64,000 bases of DNA from JBEICQ01 sp046297395 (GTDB taxonomy: Bacteria; Bacteroidota; Bacteroidia; UBA4408): positions 22,000 through 85,999 of the forward strand of contig JBKCNM010000075.1 of NCBI GenBank assembly GCA_046297395.1, in the 5' to 3' direction. The stretch's first letter is position 1; the number at the start of each line of letters is the position of its first letter. The position numbers and the translations under genes are program-made. Shown here in pieces: positions 46,086 to 55,853 of the stretch. The notes below the pieces were generated by a model. The model made no database searches. It saw nothing but the letters and a program-made list of their open reading frames with translations, and was not told where the DNA came from.

Positions 46086-46560
46086 GGATAAAATTTTTGG
46101 GACGGATCAATGGCCAGTCCTACAGAAAGTTTGCAGGCAGGCAACAGACCTCGGGAGAAAATTGGTGTTTACCAATGGTTGTTTCGATATCCTCCACCGT
46201 GGACATGTTAGTTACCTGCAAGCAGCCGCAGGATTGGGAGATATGCTGATTGTGGGACTCAATACGGATAGGTCGGTAGTAGCTTTGAAAGGTCCCCAAA
46301 GACCATTGAACAAAACAGCCGATAGAGCATATGTGCTGGCGGCCTTGCAATGTGTAGATGTTGTTGTGGTTTTTGATGAAGACACCCCTTTGCAACTGAT
46401 TTCTTTTTTGTCCCCCGATGTTTTGGTTAAAGGAGGTGATTATTCACCTGACCGCGTTGTAGGTGCTTCGCATGTGCTAGGTCTTGGCGGCAGGGTAGAA
46501 ATTATTCCTTTTGTGACCGGTTATTCCACCACTTCCCTGATCAAAAAAATGCATGGCTAA
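46066..46560 (+). CDS. rfaE2: D-glycero-beta-D-manno-heptose 1-phosphate adenylyltransferase
   Basis: 164 residues from the ATG at 46066 ([16 protein letters not shown]). Nucleotidyltransferase signature [20 protein letters not shown], then [16 protein letters not shown] and [12 protein letters not shown]. This corresponds to the second half of the fused HldE of enteric bacteria; here it is separate. It makes ADP-heptose, which HldD (38699) then epimerises. The frame is open upstream inside the neighbour, but those starts add no family sequence. Confidence 0.93.
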   Translation: MKTPSPEDKIFGTDQWPVLQKVCRQATDLGRKLVFTNGCFDILHRGHVSYLQAAAGLGDMLIVGLNTDRSVVALKGPQRPLNKTADRAYVLAALQCVDVVVVFDEDTPLQLISFLSPDVLVKGGDYSPDRVVGASHVLGLGGRVEIIPFVTGYSTTSLIKKMHG

Positions 46561-47917
46561 AACGCACACCCAATTTGTCTGTCGCAATTGTGGACATCAA
46601 TCTGTGAAATGGGTAGGCAAATGTCCTTCCTGCCAGGAATGGAATACCCTGTTTGAGGAAGTTGTGCAAAAAGCCCCGCCCAGAAATACAACAGGCAGCA
46701 AACCCGGTCATTCCCCGAAATCTATTCATAGCATCGAAACCATGGATAACATTCGCCTTGGATCGGGGTTTTCTGAGCTCGATCGCATTTTGGGCGGAGG
46801 ATATATCCTTGGTGCTGCTGTATTGATAGGGGGGGAGCCCGGCGTGGGCAAATCAACCCTTCTGCTTCAAAGTCTACTGAGAATGAAAGAGGTTCGTTCA
46901 CTCTATGTTTCGGGTGAGGAGAGTAGCCAACAAATCCGTTACAGGGCATCCCGTCTTCAAGAATACGATGGTGCGGAGCAGGTTTTTGTTTTTTGTGAAA
47001 ACAATGTGGATGCCATTCTTGCCCAACTCTCGGGTGGAGATTATCGCTTTGTTGTAGTGGATTCAGTGCAAACACTCTACGACCCTGCTTTAGATTCATC
47101 TCCTGGTACTGTGTCTCAGGTCAGGGAGTGTTCCTTCCGATTGGTGGAATATTGCAAGGAAAAAAACATTCCCTTGGTACTTATTGGTCATATCAACAAA
47201 GAAGGGATTATTGCAGGACCAAAGGTGCTGGAACACCTGGTGGATACGGTTATTCAGTTTGAAGGCGACAGGCAGGGCCTATACCGAATTTTACGCAGTC
47301 TTAAAAACCGCTTTGGTTCTACACATGAAATGGGTTTTTTTGAGATGGAAGGCTCCGGCCTCAGGGAAGTACTTTCTCCTTCAGATATTTTTATCAGTGA
47401 TTCAAGAGACAAAAGCTTATCGGGCTGTTCGGTGAGTTGCATCATGGAAGGCTCAAGAGGTCTTTTGGTTGAAGTGCAGGCGCTTGTGAGTTCTGCCGTG
47501 TACGGAACTCCCCAGCGTGTGTCCAAAGGGTACGACACAAAAAAACTCAACATGGTGCTTGCGGTATTGGAGAAGCGTTGTGGCTTCAGGTTGTCCCTGA
47601 AGGATGTTTTTTTAAACATTACCGGAGGGTTTTCAGTTGAAGATCCCGGCATCGACCTGGCAGTTGTACTTGCTATTTTATCTTCCAACGAAGACATTCC
47701 CATAGACCCGGGCATCTGCGTGATAGGCGAGCTTGGTTTGTCCGGCGAAATCCGGAGCGTAAACAAACCGGAACAACGGGTTTTGGAAGCGATCAGACTT
47801 GGTTTTTCAAGGGTGTTTATTCCGGCTGCACAGGTGAATACAAAAAACAGCAAGGAGCATCCCGGGGTGATTGGGGTAAAAAATATCAATGAGCTTTTTT
47901 CCGGCATTTTTGGTTAA
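46553..47917 (+). CDS. radA: DNA repair protein RadA
   Basis: 454 residues. N-terminal zinc finger ([22 protein letters not shown]-x2-C...C-x2-C), the RecA-like ATPase with Walker [15 protein letters not shown], Walker [11 protein letters not shown], the RadA-specific [15 protein letters not shown] motif, and the C-terminal Lon-protease-like domain ([26 protein letters not shown]). RadA promotes branch migration in recombination. It overlaps rfaE2 by 8 bases. Followed by 82 bases carrying the mutL promoter box. Confidence 0.96.
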   Translation: MAKTHTQFVCRNCGHQSVKWVGKCPSCQEWNTLFEEVVQKAPPRNTTGSKPGHSPKSIHSIETMDNIRLGSGFSELDRILGGGYILGAAVLIGGEPGVGKSTLLLQSLLRMKEVRSLYVSGEESSQQIRYRASRLQEYDGAEQVFVFCENNVDAILAQLSGGDYRFVVVDSVQTLYDPALDSSPGTVSQVRECSFRLVEYCKEKNIPLVLIGHINKEGIIAGPKVLEHLVDTVIQFEGDRQGLYRILRSLKNRFGSTHEMGFFEMEGSGLREVLSPSDIFISDSRDKSLSGCSVSCIMEGSRGLLVEVQALVSSAVYGTPQRVSKGYDTKKLNMVLAVLEKRCGFRLSLKDVFLNITGGFSVEDPGIDLAVVLAILSSNEDIPIDPGICVIGELGLSGEIRSVNKPEQRVLEAIRLGFSRVFIPAAQVNTKNSKEHPGVIGVKNINELFSGIFG

Positions 47918-47977
47918 ACTTATATAAGCGGCCTGATGCGACTCCCATTGAAAAAGAAAAGGCTCAAGGGGAACACT

Positions 47978-47985
47978 TATCTTTG
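47978..47985 (+). promoter_or_regulatory. -7 box of mutL
   Basis: TATCTTTG followed by C, an exact TAnnTTTG match, 14 bases ahead of the mutL ATG. The nearest TTG (47948-47950) is 27 bases upstream, longer than usual. Confidence 0.5.
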
Positions 47986-47999
47986 CAGGTAAAATTCAG

Positions 48000-49826
48000 A
48001 TGCAGGACATCATTCAATTACTGCCCGACTCGGTGGCAAACCAGATTGCCGCCGGAGAGGTTATTCAGCGCCCTGCCTCTGTGGTAAAGGAATTATTGGA
48101 AAATGCGATTGATGCGGGTGCCGAAAAAATCACCCTGCTTGTACAAGAGGCCGGAAGGGAGCTGATTCAGGTTTCCGATAATGGTCGAGGCATGAGTCCC
48201 GCAGATGCCCGAATGTGTTTTGAAAGGCATGCCACCTCCAAACTGAAGGGCTCAGAAGATTTATTCAGGATACAAACCAAAGGTTTTCGGGGAGAGGCGC
48301 TGGCATCTATTGCTGCTGTTGCCCAGGTTGAATTGAAAACACGCAGGTTGGAAGAACAATTAGGTACGCAAATACTGATGGCAGGCAGCAAGGTGGTAGA
48401 ACAAAATCTCACAGCATGCGCCCCGGGGACAGTATTCACCGTTAAAAAACTCTTTTACAACATCCCTGCGAGATTTGCTTTCCTTAAATCGAATGCAGCT
48501 GAAAACACCCACATCAGCGAAGAGTTTATTCGTGTTGCCATTGCCCATCCCGAGGTAGCATTTACCTACAATAGCAATGGAAACGAACAATATCATCTTG
48601 TAAAATCCAATCTCCCTCAGCGTATTGCTGCATTGTTTGGCAACAATTATCAGGATAGGCTGGTGAAGCTCGAAGAACAAACCCAGGTAGTGAATATCAG
48701 GGGATATGTGGTTAAACCCGAATTCTCCCGCAAGACAAGAGGTGAACAATATTTTTTTGTAAACAACCGCTTTATTCGCAATCCCTACCTCAACAATGCT
48801 GTTCAGATGGCCTTTCATAGCCTGATTCCACATGAAAATCAGGCAGGTTATTTTATTTTTATTGATGTGGATCCCGCAGCGGTTGATGTGAACATTCACC
48901 CCACGAAAACAGAAGTGAAGTTTAGAGACGAGAAGGTGATTTATGCCATTTTACATGCGGTTGTGAAGCGCTCTCTGGGACAGGCCAATCTCACACCATC
49001 ACTTGATTTTACCGATGCCCAGTCGGTTGAATTTCCCTTGCCCGAGAAGGGTAGAATTTTTTCTGCCCCCGAGGTAAAGATTAATCCCGGCTACAATCCT
49101 TTTGATAAAACAAGCGGCTCTTCTTTCGACATGAGGCGAGCAGCTGATCTTTCCCAGTGGCATCAGCTTTATTCACCGGATCATTCTTCTCAACAAATAG
49201 GAAATCCGGATCAACAATCATTTATAGCTTCAAACAAGGAAGAAGAAAAAGAAGAATACAAACACCTTTTTCAGGTTGCGAACCAGTATCTCGTACTTAT
49301 GAAAAACGGAACGCTGTATGTCATTGATCAGCAGTTTGCACACGAGCAGGTGTTGTTTGAGCGTTTTGTTGCCGGGCTGGCACAGCGCAATGCCTCTTCT
49401 CAACAGTTAATGTTTCCTGAACATGTAGAGGTGCAACCCCATCTTCAGCCTCTTCTCAAAGAGCTGCTCCCCGATTTAAGGGTGCTCGGTTTTTTGTTGC
49501 AGCCTTTGGGTATTCATACCTGGGTGGTGAGCGGAATTCCATCAGATGCAACAAACCAAAATCTTCAACAACTACTAGATGATATGTTGCATGCTTTCAA
49601 CGAAAGCAGACAGGATCTTTCATCGCGAAAGCAAACCTTGTTGTGTGCTTCACTGGCCCGTAAATTATGCATCAAGCGAGGAATGGAGATGAAGAATGAC
49701 GAAATGCAATCATTGGCAAAAGATTTCTTGGCCTGTGAAAACACCAGACATACGCCTTCGGGAAAAAAAATAATGACCATGCTTTCACCCGGGCAGCTGG
49801 GTGAGTTGATTAAGAACCAAACTTAA
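48000..49826 (+). CDS. mutL: DNA mismatch repair protein MutL
   Basis: 608 residues. The N-terminal GHKL ATPase is intact: LPDSVANQIAAGEVIQRPASVVKELLENAIDAGA, DNGRGM, ATSKL and GFRGEALASIA. The linker is about 100 residues, and a C-terminal dimerisation domain follows. In that domain the usual endonuclease motif DQHA(X)2E appears as D443-Q-Q-F-A-H-E, with glutamine for the histidine, and the CPHGRP-type motif appears as TPSGKK. So nicking activity is uncertain. mutS is 3.4 kb downstream. The rhomboid gene starts directly at its stop. Confidence 0.96.
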   Translation: MQDIIQLLPDSVANQIAAGEVIQRPASVVKELLENAIDAGAEKITLLVQEAGRELIQVSDNGRGMSPADARMCFERHATSKLKGSEDLFRIQTKGFRGEALASIAAVAQVELKTRRLEEQLGTQILMAGSKVVEQNLTACAPGTVFTVKKLFYNIPARFAFLKSNAAENTHISEEFIRVAIAHPEVAFTYNSNGNEQYHLVKSNLPQRIAALFGNNYQDRLVKLEEQTQVVNIRGYVVKPEFSRKTRGEQYFFVNNRFIRNPYLNNAVQMAFHSLIPHENQAGYFIFIDVDPAAVDVNIHPTKTEVKFRDEKVIYAILHAVVKRSLGQANLTPSLDFTDAQSVEFPLPEKGRIFSAPEVKINPGYNPFDKTSGSSFDMRRAADLSQWHQLYSPDHSSQQIGNPDQQSFIASNKEEEKEEYKHLFQVANQYLVLMKNGTLYVIDQQFAHEQVLFERFVAGLAQRNASSQQLMFPEHVEVQPHLQPLLKELLPDLRVLGFLLQPLGIHTWVVSGIPSDATNQNLQQLLDDMLHAFNESRQDLSSRKQTLLCASLARKLCIKRGMEMKNDEMQSLAKDFLACENTRHTPSGKKIMTMLSPGQLGELIKNQT

Positions 49827-50678
49827 ATGAGCCAATATTATCGCCCCCAGGGATTTAATTTATTGCCCGAAGTAACCAAAAACCTGTTGATCATTAACGG
49901 TATTTTTTTTCTTGCCTCTATTGTCCTTCAAAACCGGTTTGAAATTGACCTGAATGATATACTGGGACTCCATTACTGGGGCGCAGAAAAATTCAGGCCT
50001 TACCAGTTTGTGACTTACATGTTTTTACATGGCAATTTTCAGCATATCCTCTTTAATATGTTTGCCTTGTGGATGTTTGGATATGCAGTGGAAAATTATT
50101 GGGGTGGCAAGCGATTTCTCATTTATTACCTGATTTGTGGGTTGGGTGCTGCGTTTACTCATTATGCCATCTTCTTTTTTGAAAGCCGGGAAGCGCTCTC
50201 CGCCTTCGATGCGTTTTTATTAAGTCCAAACGAACCGGCTTTACAAAGCCTGATTGAAAGATTTTCGGTAAATAGTCCGGCCGGCCTGATGAAAACAAGA
50301 GATTTTATTGAGACATACAACCAGAAGTTTGCACTCAATCCATCAGATGCTTTGTCATATGCAAATGGTTTTGTGCAAGAATTGCGTGCAGATTACCTCA
50401 ATGAACCTGTTGTGGTTGGTGCATCGGGCGCAGTATTCGGCCTGCTTCTTGCATTTGGGGTATTGTTCCCCAATGCTGTTATTTACATTTATTTTTTTCT
50501 TCCTCTCAAGGCAAAATATTTTGTAATTATTTACGGAGCACTGGAGCTTTTTTCGGGCATTGCAAACAGCGGGATGGATAATGTAGCGCATTTTGCACAC
50601 CTTGGAGGGATGCTTTTTGGCTTTCTGCTTATCCGTTATTGGCGAAAGCGTCCACCCGATAATTATTTTTACATCTGA
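49827..50678 (+). CDS. Rhomboid family intramembrane serine protease (first of pair)
   Basis: 283 residues with about six transmembrane segments. The rhomboid signatures are FLHGNFQHILFNMFALWMFG, the catalytic S200 in GASGAVFG and H258 in AHFAHLGGMLFG. An insertion of about 70 residues, predicted soluble, lies between the segment near FLIYYLICGLGAAFTHYAIFFF and the catalytic serine. It starts immediately after the mutL stop (TAA followed by ATG), so it depends on the mutL transcript. Substrates are unknown. Confidence 0.92.
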   Translation: MSQYYRPQGFNLLPEVTKNLLIINGIFFLASIVLQNRFEIDLNDILGLHYWGAEKFRPYQFVTYMFLHGNFQHILFNMFALWMFGYAVENYWGGKRFLIYYLICGLGAAFTHYAIFFFESREALSAFDAFLLSPNEPALQSLIERFSVNSPAGLMKTRDFIETYNQKFALNPSDALSYANGFVQELRADYLNEPVVVGASGAVFGLLLAFGVLFPNAVIYIYFFLPLKAKYFVIIYGALELFSGIANSGMDNVAHFAHLGGMLFGFLLIRYWRKRPPDNYFYI

Positions 50679-50717
50679 ATAAACTCCGCTAAAAAATCTT
50701 CGTTAAAAGCATAAAGT

Positions 50718-51605
50718 ATGTGGGAAGAATTAAAACAACAGTTTAGAAACGGGCAGATGTTTACAAGGTTGATTCTCGCCAATGTGGGAATTTATCTGGT
50801 AACAACAATCAGCGTTGTTTTTTTTCATCAGTTCAATCCCACTGCAAGCAATGATTTTTTACTCAAGTATACGGCTGTTACAAGCAACCTTTGGGAGCTT
50901 TTATTCAAGCCATGGACCATCATCAGTTACCAGTTTATTCATCAGCAATTTTCTCATATTCTTTACAACATGCTGATGTTGTATTTCGGAGGTCGCCTGT
51001 TTACCGAGTATTTATCAGATAAAAATCTTTTGCGTGTTTACCTTGGTTCCGGTATTGCCGGCGCATTGATTTATATTACAGCGTATAATCTTCTGCCAGT
51101 ATATGTTGTTGAAAAAAATTACTCTGTTGCCATCGGATCGTCTGCAAGCGCGCTGGGAATATTTATTGCCATAGCCACCTACATTCCCAATTTCATGGTA
51201 AGCATCTTCATGCTCTTTGAAGTAAGACTTAAGTATGTGGCTGTTTTTTTGGTTTTGTTAGACCTGATCAATCTTGACAAGGGAAATGCAGGAGGGCATT
51301 TTACCCATCTGGGCGGTGCTCTGTTCGGTTATCTCTATGCAATTAACCTTCGAAAGGGGAGAGACTGGTTTGGTGGCATGGCTGAACTTTACGAAAAACT
51401 GAAAAAGCGTTTTTCTCCGCGCAAGCCATCCCTTAAAAAAGTTTACCAGGCAGCAAGCAAGGATCCTTCGGCAAGTGCCTTTCAGAGAGAGCGCATGAAG
51501 CAGGAGGTGGTAGACCGCATTCTCGACAAAATATCCCGCTCAGGATACAACAGCCTCACCAAGGAAGAAAAAGAAATTCTTTTTCATGCCAGTAAAGATA
51601 AATAG
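50718..51605 (+). CDS. Rhomboid family intramembrane serine protease (second of pair)
   Basis: 295 residues, rhomboid core without the insertion seen in its neighbour. FIHQQFSHILYNMLMLYFGG matches the first motif; the likely catalytic residues are S142 in AIGSSASALG (the usual GASG becomes GSSA) and H197 in GHFTHLGGALFG. A cytoplasmic C-terminal tail of about 75 charged residues follows (ERMKQEVVDRILDKISRSGYNSLTKEEKEILFHASKDK), with a pattern seen in many Bacteroidota rhomboids. It lies 39 bases after the first rhomboid. Confidence 0.9.
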   Translation: MWEELKQQFRNGQMFTRLILANVGIYLVTTISVVFFHQFNPTASNDFLLKYTAVTSNLWELLFKPWTIISYQFIHQQFSHILYNMLMLYFGGRLFTEYLSDKNLLRVYLGSGIAGALIYITAYNLLPVYVVEKNYSVAIGSSASALGIFIAIATYIPNFMVSIFMLFEVRLKYVAVFLVLLDLINLDKGNAGGHFTHLGGALFGYLYAINLRKGRDWFGGMAELYEKLKKRFSPRKPSLKKVYQAASKDPSASAFQRERMKQEVVDRILDKISRSGYNSLTKEEKEILFHASKDK

Positions 51606-51727
51606 ATATTTAGTGAGTGTTACGCCTGTTAAAAGCTCAACTTCACCCTTAAAAATCCCCGGAGTGTAAACGAACCCTAGTTAATTCCCTCATGAGTCAC
51701 AAATAGAAGCTGTGCAATTATTCATTC

Positions 51728-53050
51728 TCATTCACTGACTTTTTGAAGGATTTGGTTTGTGTACATCTCTCCATTTGTAAAGAGACTTAGGAAATAAATG
51801 CCGGGTGCAAGTGATTGTGTATTCAGCATCCATCCATTTTCGAAGACATCTAACGCCGGAATCGGCATGATTTGCCCCTGAAGAGAAACAATCCTAATGC
51901 TTACAGTGCTCGCATCCATCTTATCTGTGTAAACAAACACCTGCTTATCAAAAGGATTTGGGTAAACATGCACCGGGGATTTTGCAGAAGGGAAATGTTG
52001 TGCAGTAGGAATGCACTGAGGAGCGGTTCCGGCTTGCTCTATGAATACTCCATTGTTTGCACTCCAGTGAAACCAAGATAGGTTTCCAGTTCCTTGCCAG
52101 TTTGGAATGGAAAAGGTGTTTGCCCCATTTGCCGTTCCCCTGATGCGGCATGCTTTTACAGCCATGCCTCCCCGCAACCAGGTGAGCGCCTGACCGGGTG
52201 TACAATTTTCCGGTGCAGGTTGGGAGAGCTCGCAGTTGGAAGAAACAAAATAAGCATTGTCATCAGTCGCAGGCCATCCTCCAAATACCCTTCCTGTTCC
52301 AGCGCTATCAATACAAACAGCCGTATATTCTTCGCATGCTATCGCTTTAGCAAACACCCCATAATCCTCATAAATTTTTGCTAAAAAGGACATGAGCCGG
52401 CCTTTTCTGTCGGGATTGTCGAAATGGGTATCAGTGATGATATTCCGCAAAACATCCTGTGCAATAAAATGGCTTGAATCTAATGTAACCAGAGAGTGAT
52501 AAGGATTGGCCAAAGCAGTGGAAGAGGTAACAGTGCCATTTTGTGCAGAAAAATAAAAACCACCCTGAATGGCCATTCCTGCGCTGGTTCCTCCGATGGT
52601 GATGTGGCGTTGTGCAATCATGGTATTGATGATGCTGTCTACAGGGGTGTTTCGCCAGTTAGAAATATAGGACCACTGATCACCACCTGCAAACCAGATG
52701 GCTTCTGCTTCTGCTACTCGCTGCAGGACATAAGGATGATAGGCCGCTGCAGGACTTGTGCAAACAATGGTTTCAACGGAATGAACATCAATGCCCAAAT
52801 CGGAATACAGGTAATTGTTGTACCCATTGGACCCCGTGGTTCGCAAAACCAGTATGTCTCCCCCATTGGCCTGCTGCAGAAACCAGCGCATGGCATGATC
52901 ATCTTCTGTAGCGCCTCCCATCAAACAAATACCGCCTTTTGGAGAAGTAATCATATCGCCTGCATTGCCGGTGATATATGACACATAGGGCTGTGCATAC
53001 GAAGCATATGATATAAAAAAGGACAAGAGAAATAAAAAGACCGGCTTCAT
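51728..53050 (-). CDS. Secreted cyanophycinase-like S51 peptidase with T9SS sorting domain
   Basis: 440 residues with a signal peptide (FLFLLSFFISYASYAQ). The peptidase S51 core has the nucleophile S156 in IGGTSAGMAIQGG, preceded by GGDQWSYISNW and LRTTGSNGYNNYL. Cyanophycinases cleave beta-aspartyl-arginine from cyanophycin. The last 80 residues (VHVYPNPFDKQVFVY to the end) are a T9SS type A sorting domain, so it acts outside the cell. A role in breaking down cyanophycin or another beta-aspartyl peptide is inferred. Confidence 0.85.
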   Translation of the reverse strand: MKPVFLFLLSFFISYASYAQPYVSYITGNAGDMITSPKGGICLMGGATEDDHAMRWFLQQANGGDILVLRTTGSNGYNNYLYSDLGIDVHSVETIVCTSPAAAYHPYVLQRVAEAEAIWFAGGDQWSYISNWRNTPVDSIINTMIAQRHITIGGTSAGMAIQGGFYFSAQNGTVTSSTALANPYHSLVTLDSSHFIAQDVLRNIITDTHFDNPDRKGRLMSFLAKIYEDYGVFAKAIACEEYTAVCIDSAGTGRVFGGWPATDDNAYFVSSNCELSQPAPENCTPGQALTWLRGGMAVKACRIRGTANGANTFSIPNWQGTGNLSWFHWSANNGVFIEQAGTAPQCIPTAQHFPSAKSPVHVYPNPFDKQVFVYTDKMDASTVSIRIVSLQGQIMPIPALDVFENGWMLNTQSLAPGIYFLSLFTNGEMYTNQILQKVSE

Positions 53051-53147
53051 AAATTAGGATGTTTGTTGGATGATGTGAAGGTACATTTTAATCAAGCAAA
53101 ATGAGTGGAATTAAAATCGGAAAGGGTTGTTTTGTCTGACTTCAGCC

Positions 53148-53178
53148 TTGGGAGAATCGGGGTGTGTCCCTATCTTTG
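53148..53178 (+). promoter_or_regulatory. Promoter of mutS
   Basis: TTG (53148-53150), 20 bases, TATCTTTG (53171-53178), an exact match to TAnnTTTG. It lies 10 bases before the ATG at 53189 and so decides the start codon. Confidence 0.7.
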
Positions 53179-53188
53179 TTTGCGGGGA

Positions 53189-55843
53189 ATGGAAGAAAAA
53201 ATCAGAAAAGGCAAAACCAAAAAGCCGGACAGCGGGACAGAAACTCCCCTGATGAAGCAATACAATTCCATCAAGTCAAAATATCCTGATGCATTGTTGC
53301 TATTCAGGGTAGGAGATTTTTATGAAACCTTTGGTGCCGATGCAGTGAAAGTTTCATCCATCCTTGGCATTGTGCTTACCCGCCGCAACAACGGATCGAG
53401 TGGAGAAACGGAATTGGCCGGATTTCCGCATCATGCACTCGATACTTACCTGCCTCGTTTGGTGAAAGCCGGAAACAGGGTCGCCATCTGTGATCAGTTG
53501 GAGGATCCGAAACAAACAAAAACCATCGTCAAGCGAGGTGTAACAGAGTTGGTCACCCCCGGCATCTCCTACAACGAAAAAACGCTGGAGCAAAGACAGA
53601 ATAATTTTCTCGCATCTCTATACTGGCCGCCGCAATACCGTCCGGAGATGGCAAACAGTATTTGTGCTGCAGCATTTTTGGATGTGAGTACCGGAGATTT
53701 TTTTGTTGCGGAAGGCAACAGCGCTTATATTCAAAAACTTATTCAAAACCACATGCCCAGCGAAGTGGTTTTTCCTAAAAGCCGTCATCAATGGGCGCAG
53801 GAATTCACAGAGAAAGGATGCTACTCGTATTCCATTGATGATTGGGTTTACTCAGGCGATTATACACAAGAACTTTTGCGGAAGCAGCTGGCTACTCATT
53901 CCTTGCGCGGATTTGGGATAGAAGAGATGGAAGCCGGTATTGTAGCAGCCGGTGCAGCATTGCATTATCTTAAAGAAACGGCTTCCAGAGAAACGGCACA
54001 CATCAACCGCATACAGCGTATTGAAGAAGACAAATATGTATGGCTTGACAAGTTCACACTCAGGAACCTTGAGGTGATTCATGGCGTCAACGACAGGGCC
54101 GTCAGTCTTTGTCAGGTCATGGACCATACCCTCACGCCCATGGGGTCCAGAATGCTCCGGCGATGGTTGGTCATGCCCCTTAGGGATGCCCATGCCATAG
54201 CAGAGCGACATGGTGTTGTGGAATTGTTTATCCACGAGGAGCGCCTTGCCAACGAGGCTTCAGAATTGTTGCGGAGATGCGGAGATGTTGAGCGCTTGGT
54301 GTCTCGCGCTGCGGTACAAAAAATCACGCCCAGAGAAGTGGTACAGCTTGGCAATGCACTTGCAAGCATGCAGTTGTTTCGTGAGGTTTTGAAAAATCAT
54401 ACTGCCAAAACCCTGGTAGCAAAATGGCATGATCGAATGAATCCCTGCGATTATCTGCTGCAAAAAATAAAATCAGAAGTGCGCGAGGATGCCCCGCCTG
54501 CCTTGCACAAGGGAAGCATTTTCAAAGAAGGAGTAGATGCGGAGTTGGATGAGTACCGTCAATTACTCACGCATGGCAAAGAATATTTGCAAAAAATTCA
54601 GGAGCGCGAAGTACAGCGCACCGGAATTTCCTCACTCAAGATTTCCTATAATGCTGTTTTTGGTTATTACCTGGAGGTAACCCACACCCACAAAGACAAG
54701 GTACCTTCTGATTGGACACGCAGGCAAACCCTCACCAATGCGGAACGATACATCACTCCGGAATTGAAAGAGTATGAAGAAAAAATTCTTCATGCAGAAG
54801 ACAACATAGGAAAGCTAGAACAAACACTTTTCTCGAGGCTTGTGCAGGAGATAAATAATTGCCTGCAACCAATTCAGCAAAATGCACAGGTGCTTTCAGA
54901 GGCCGACTGCCTGCTTTCATTCGCCACACTTTCCGGTCGAAACGGTTATGTAAAGCCTTTGGTACACGATGGCAATACCCTGATGCTAAAAGAGTCCAGA
55001 CATCCGGTGATTGAAACCCTTTTGCCTCCCGGTGAATCCTATATCAGCAATGATGTGTGGCTGGATGCGGAAAAACAACAGATCCTCATGATTACCGGTC
55101 CCAATATGTCGGGAAAATCTGCATTGCTAAGGCAAGTTGCCCTTGTGGTGGTGATGGCACAATGTGGTTGTTTTGTTCCGGCATCCCACGCAGAAATAGG
55201 CTTGGTAGATAAAATTTTTACGCGTGTTGGTGCCTCCGACAACCTGTCAACCGGAGAGTCTACTTTCATGGTTGAAATGAATGAAACAGCAAGCATTCTC
55301 AACAATATTTCCAATCGCAGCCTGGTGATTCTCGACGAGATAGGAAGGGGTACCAGCACCTATGACGGGGTGTCTATTGCATGGGCCATTGCAGAATTTT
55401 TACATGAAAATACATCGGCAAGGCCACGGACATTGTTTGCAACCCATTACCATGAACTCAATGAAATGGAGCACAGTTTTTCCCGCATTCACAACATGTC
55501 TATTTCGGTGCATGAGCAGGCAGATAAAATTCTTTTTCTGCGCAAGGTGGTTTCTGGGGGAAGTGCACACAGTTTTGGAATTCATGTAGCCCGCATGGCG
55601 GGCATGCCCTCGGCAGTTATTCGCAGGAGCGAGGAAATACTCAGCTGGCTGGAGCAAAGCCATAGCAAAAAGCCGGAGGGCAAAACCAAATCTGAGGAAA
55701 ATTTGCAATTGAGTTTTTTTCAACTGGATGATCCGGTGCTGGAGCAAATCAGAGAGCAGCTGCTGAACACAGACATCAATGTGCTCACCCCGGTTGAAGC
55801 ACTGATCAAATTACATGAAATAAAACAACTGCTGGGAAGATAA
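53189..55843 (+). CDS. mutS: DNA mismatch repair protein MutS
   Basis: From the ATG at 53189 (MEEKIRKGKTKK) it is 884 residues, a normal length; longer frames upstream would run through the promoter. The mismatch-recognition motif is LLFRVGDFYETFGADA. The ATPase has Walker A GPNMSGKSALLRQ, STFMVEMNETASIL, Walker B LVILDEIGRGTSTYDG and FATHYHEL. The C-terminal helix-turn-helix dimerisation part is present. It faces the cyanophycinase gene head to head, with 138 bases between. Confidence 0.97.
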   Translation: MEEKIRKGKTKKPDSGTETPLMKQYNSIKSKYPDALLLFRVGDFYETFGADAVKVSSILGIVLTRRNNGSSGETELAGFPHHALDTYLPRLVKAGNRVAICDQLEDPKQTKTIVKRGVTELVTPGISYNEKTLEQRQNNFLASLYWPPQYRPEMANSICAAAFLDVSTGDFFVAEGNSAYIQKLIQNHMPSEVVFPKSRHQWAQEFTEKGCYSYSIDDWVYSGDYTQELLRKQLATHSLRGFGIEEMEAGIVAAGAALHYLKETASRETAHINRIQRIEEDKYVWLDKFTLRNLEVIHGVNDRAVSLCQVMDHTLTPMGSRMLRRWLVMPLRDAHAIAERHGVVELFIHEERLANEASELLRRCGDVERLVSRAAVQKITPREVVQLGNALASMQLFREVLKNHTAKTLVAKWHDRMNPCDYLLQKIKSEVREDAPPALHKGSIFKEGVDAELDEYRQLLTHGKEYLQKIQEREVQRTGISSLKISYNAVFGYYLEVTHTHKDKVPSDWTRRQTLTNAERYITPELKEYEEKILHAEDNIGKLEQTLFSRLVQEINNCLQPIQQNAQVLSEADCLLSFATLSGRNGYVKPLVHDGNTLMLKESRHPVIETLLPPGESYISNDVWLDAEKQQILMITGPNMSGKSALLRQVALVVVMAQCGCFVPASHAEIGLVDKIFTRVGASDNLSTGESTFMVEMNETASILNNISNRSLVILDEIGRGTSTYDGVSIAWAIAEFLHENTSARPRTLFATHYHELNEMEHSFSRIHNMSISVHEQADKILFLRKVVSGGSAHSFGIHVARMAGMPSAVIRRSEEILSWLEQSHSKKPEGKTKSEENLQLSFFQLDDPVLEQIREQLLNTDINVLTPVEALIKLHEIKQLLGR

Positions 55844-55853
55844 GTGAAGCGCT

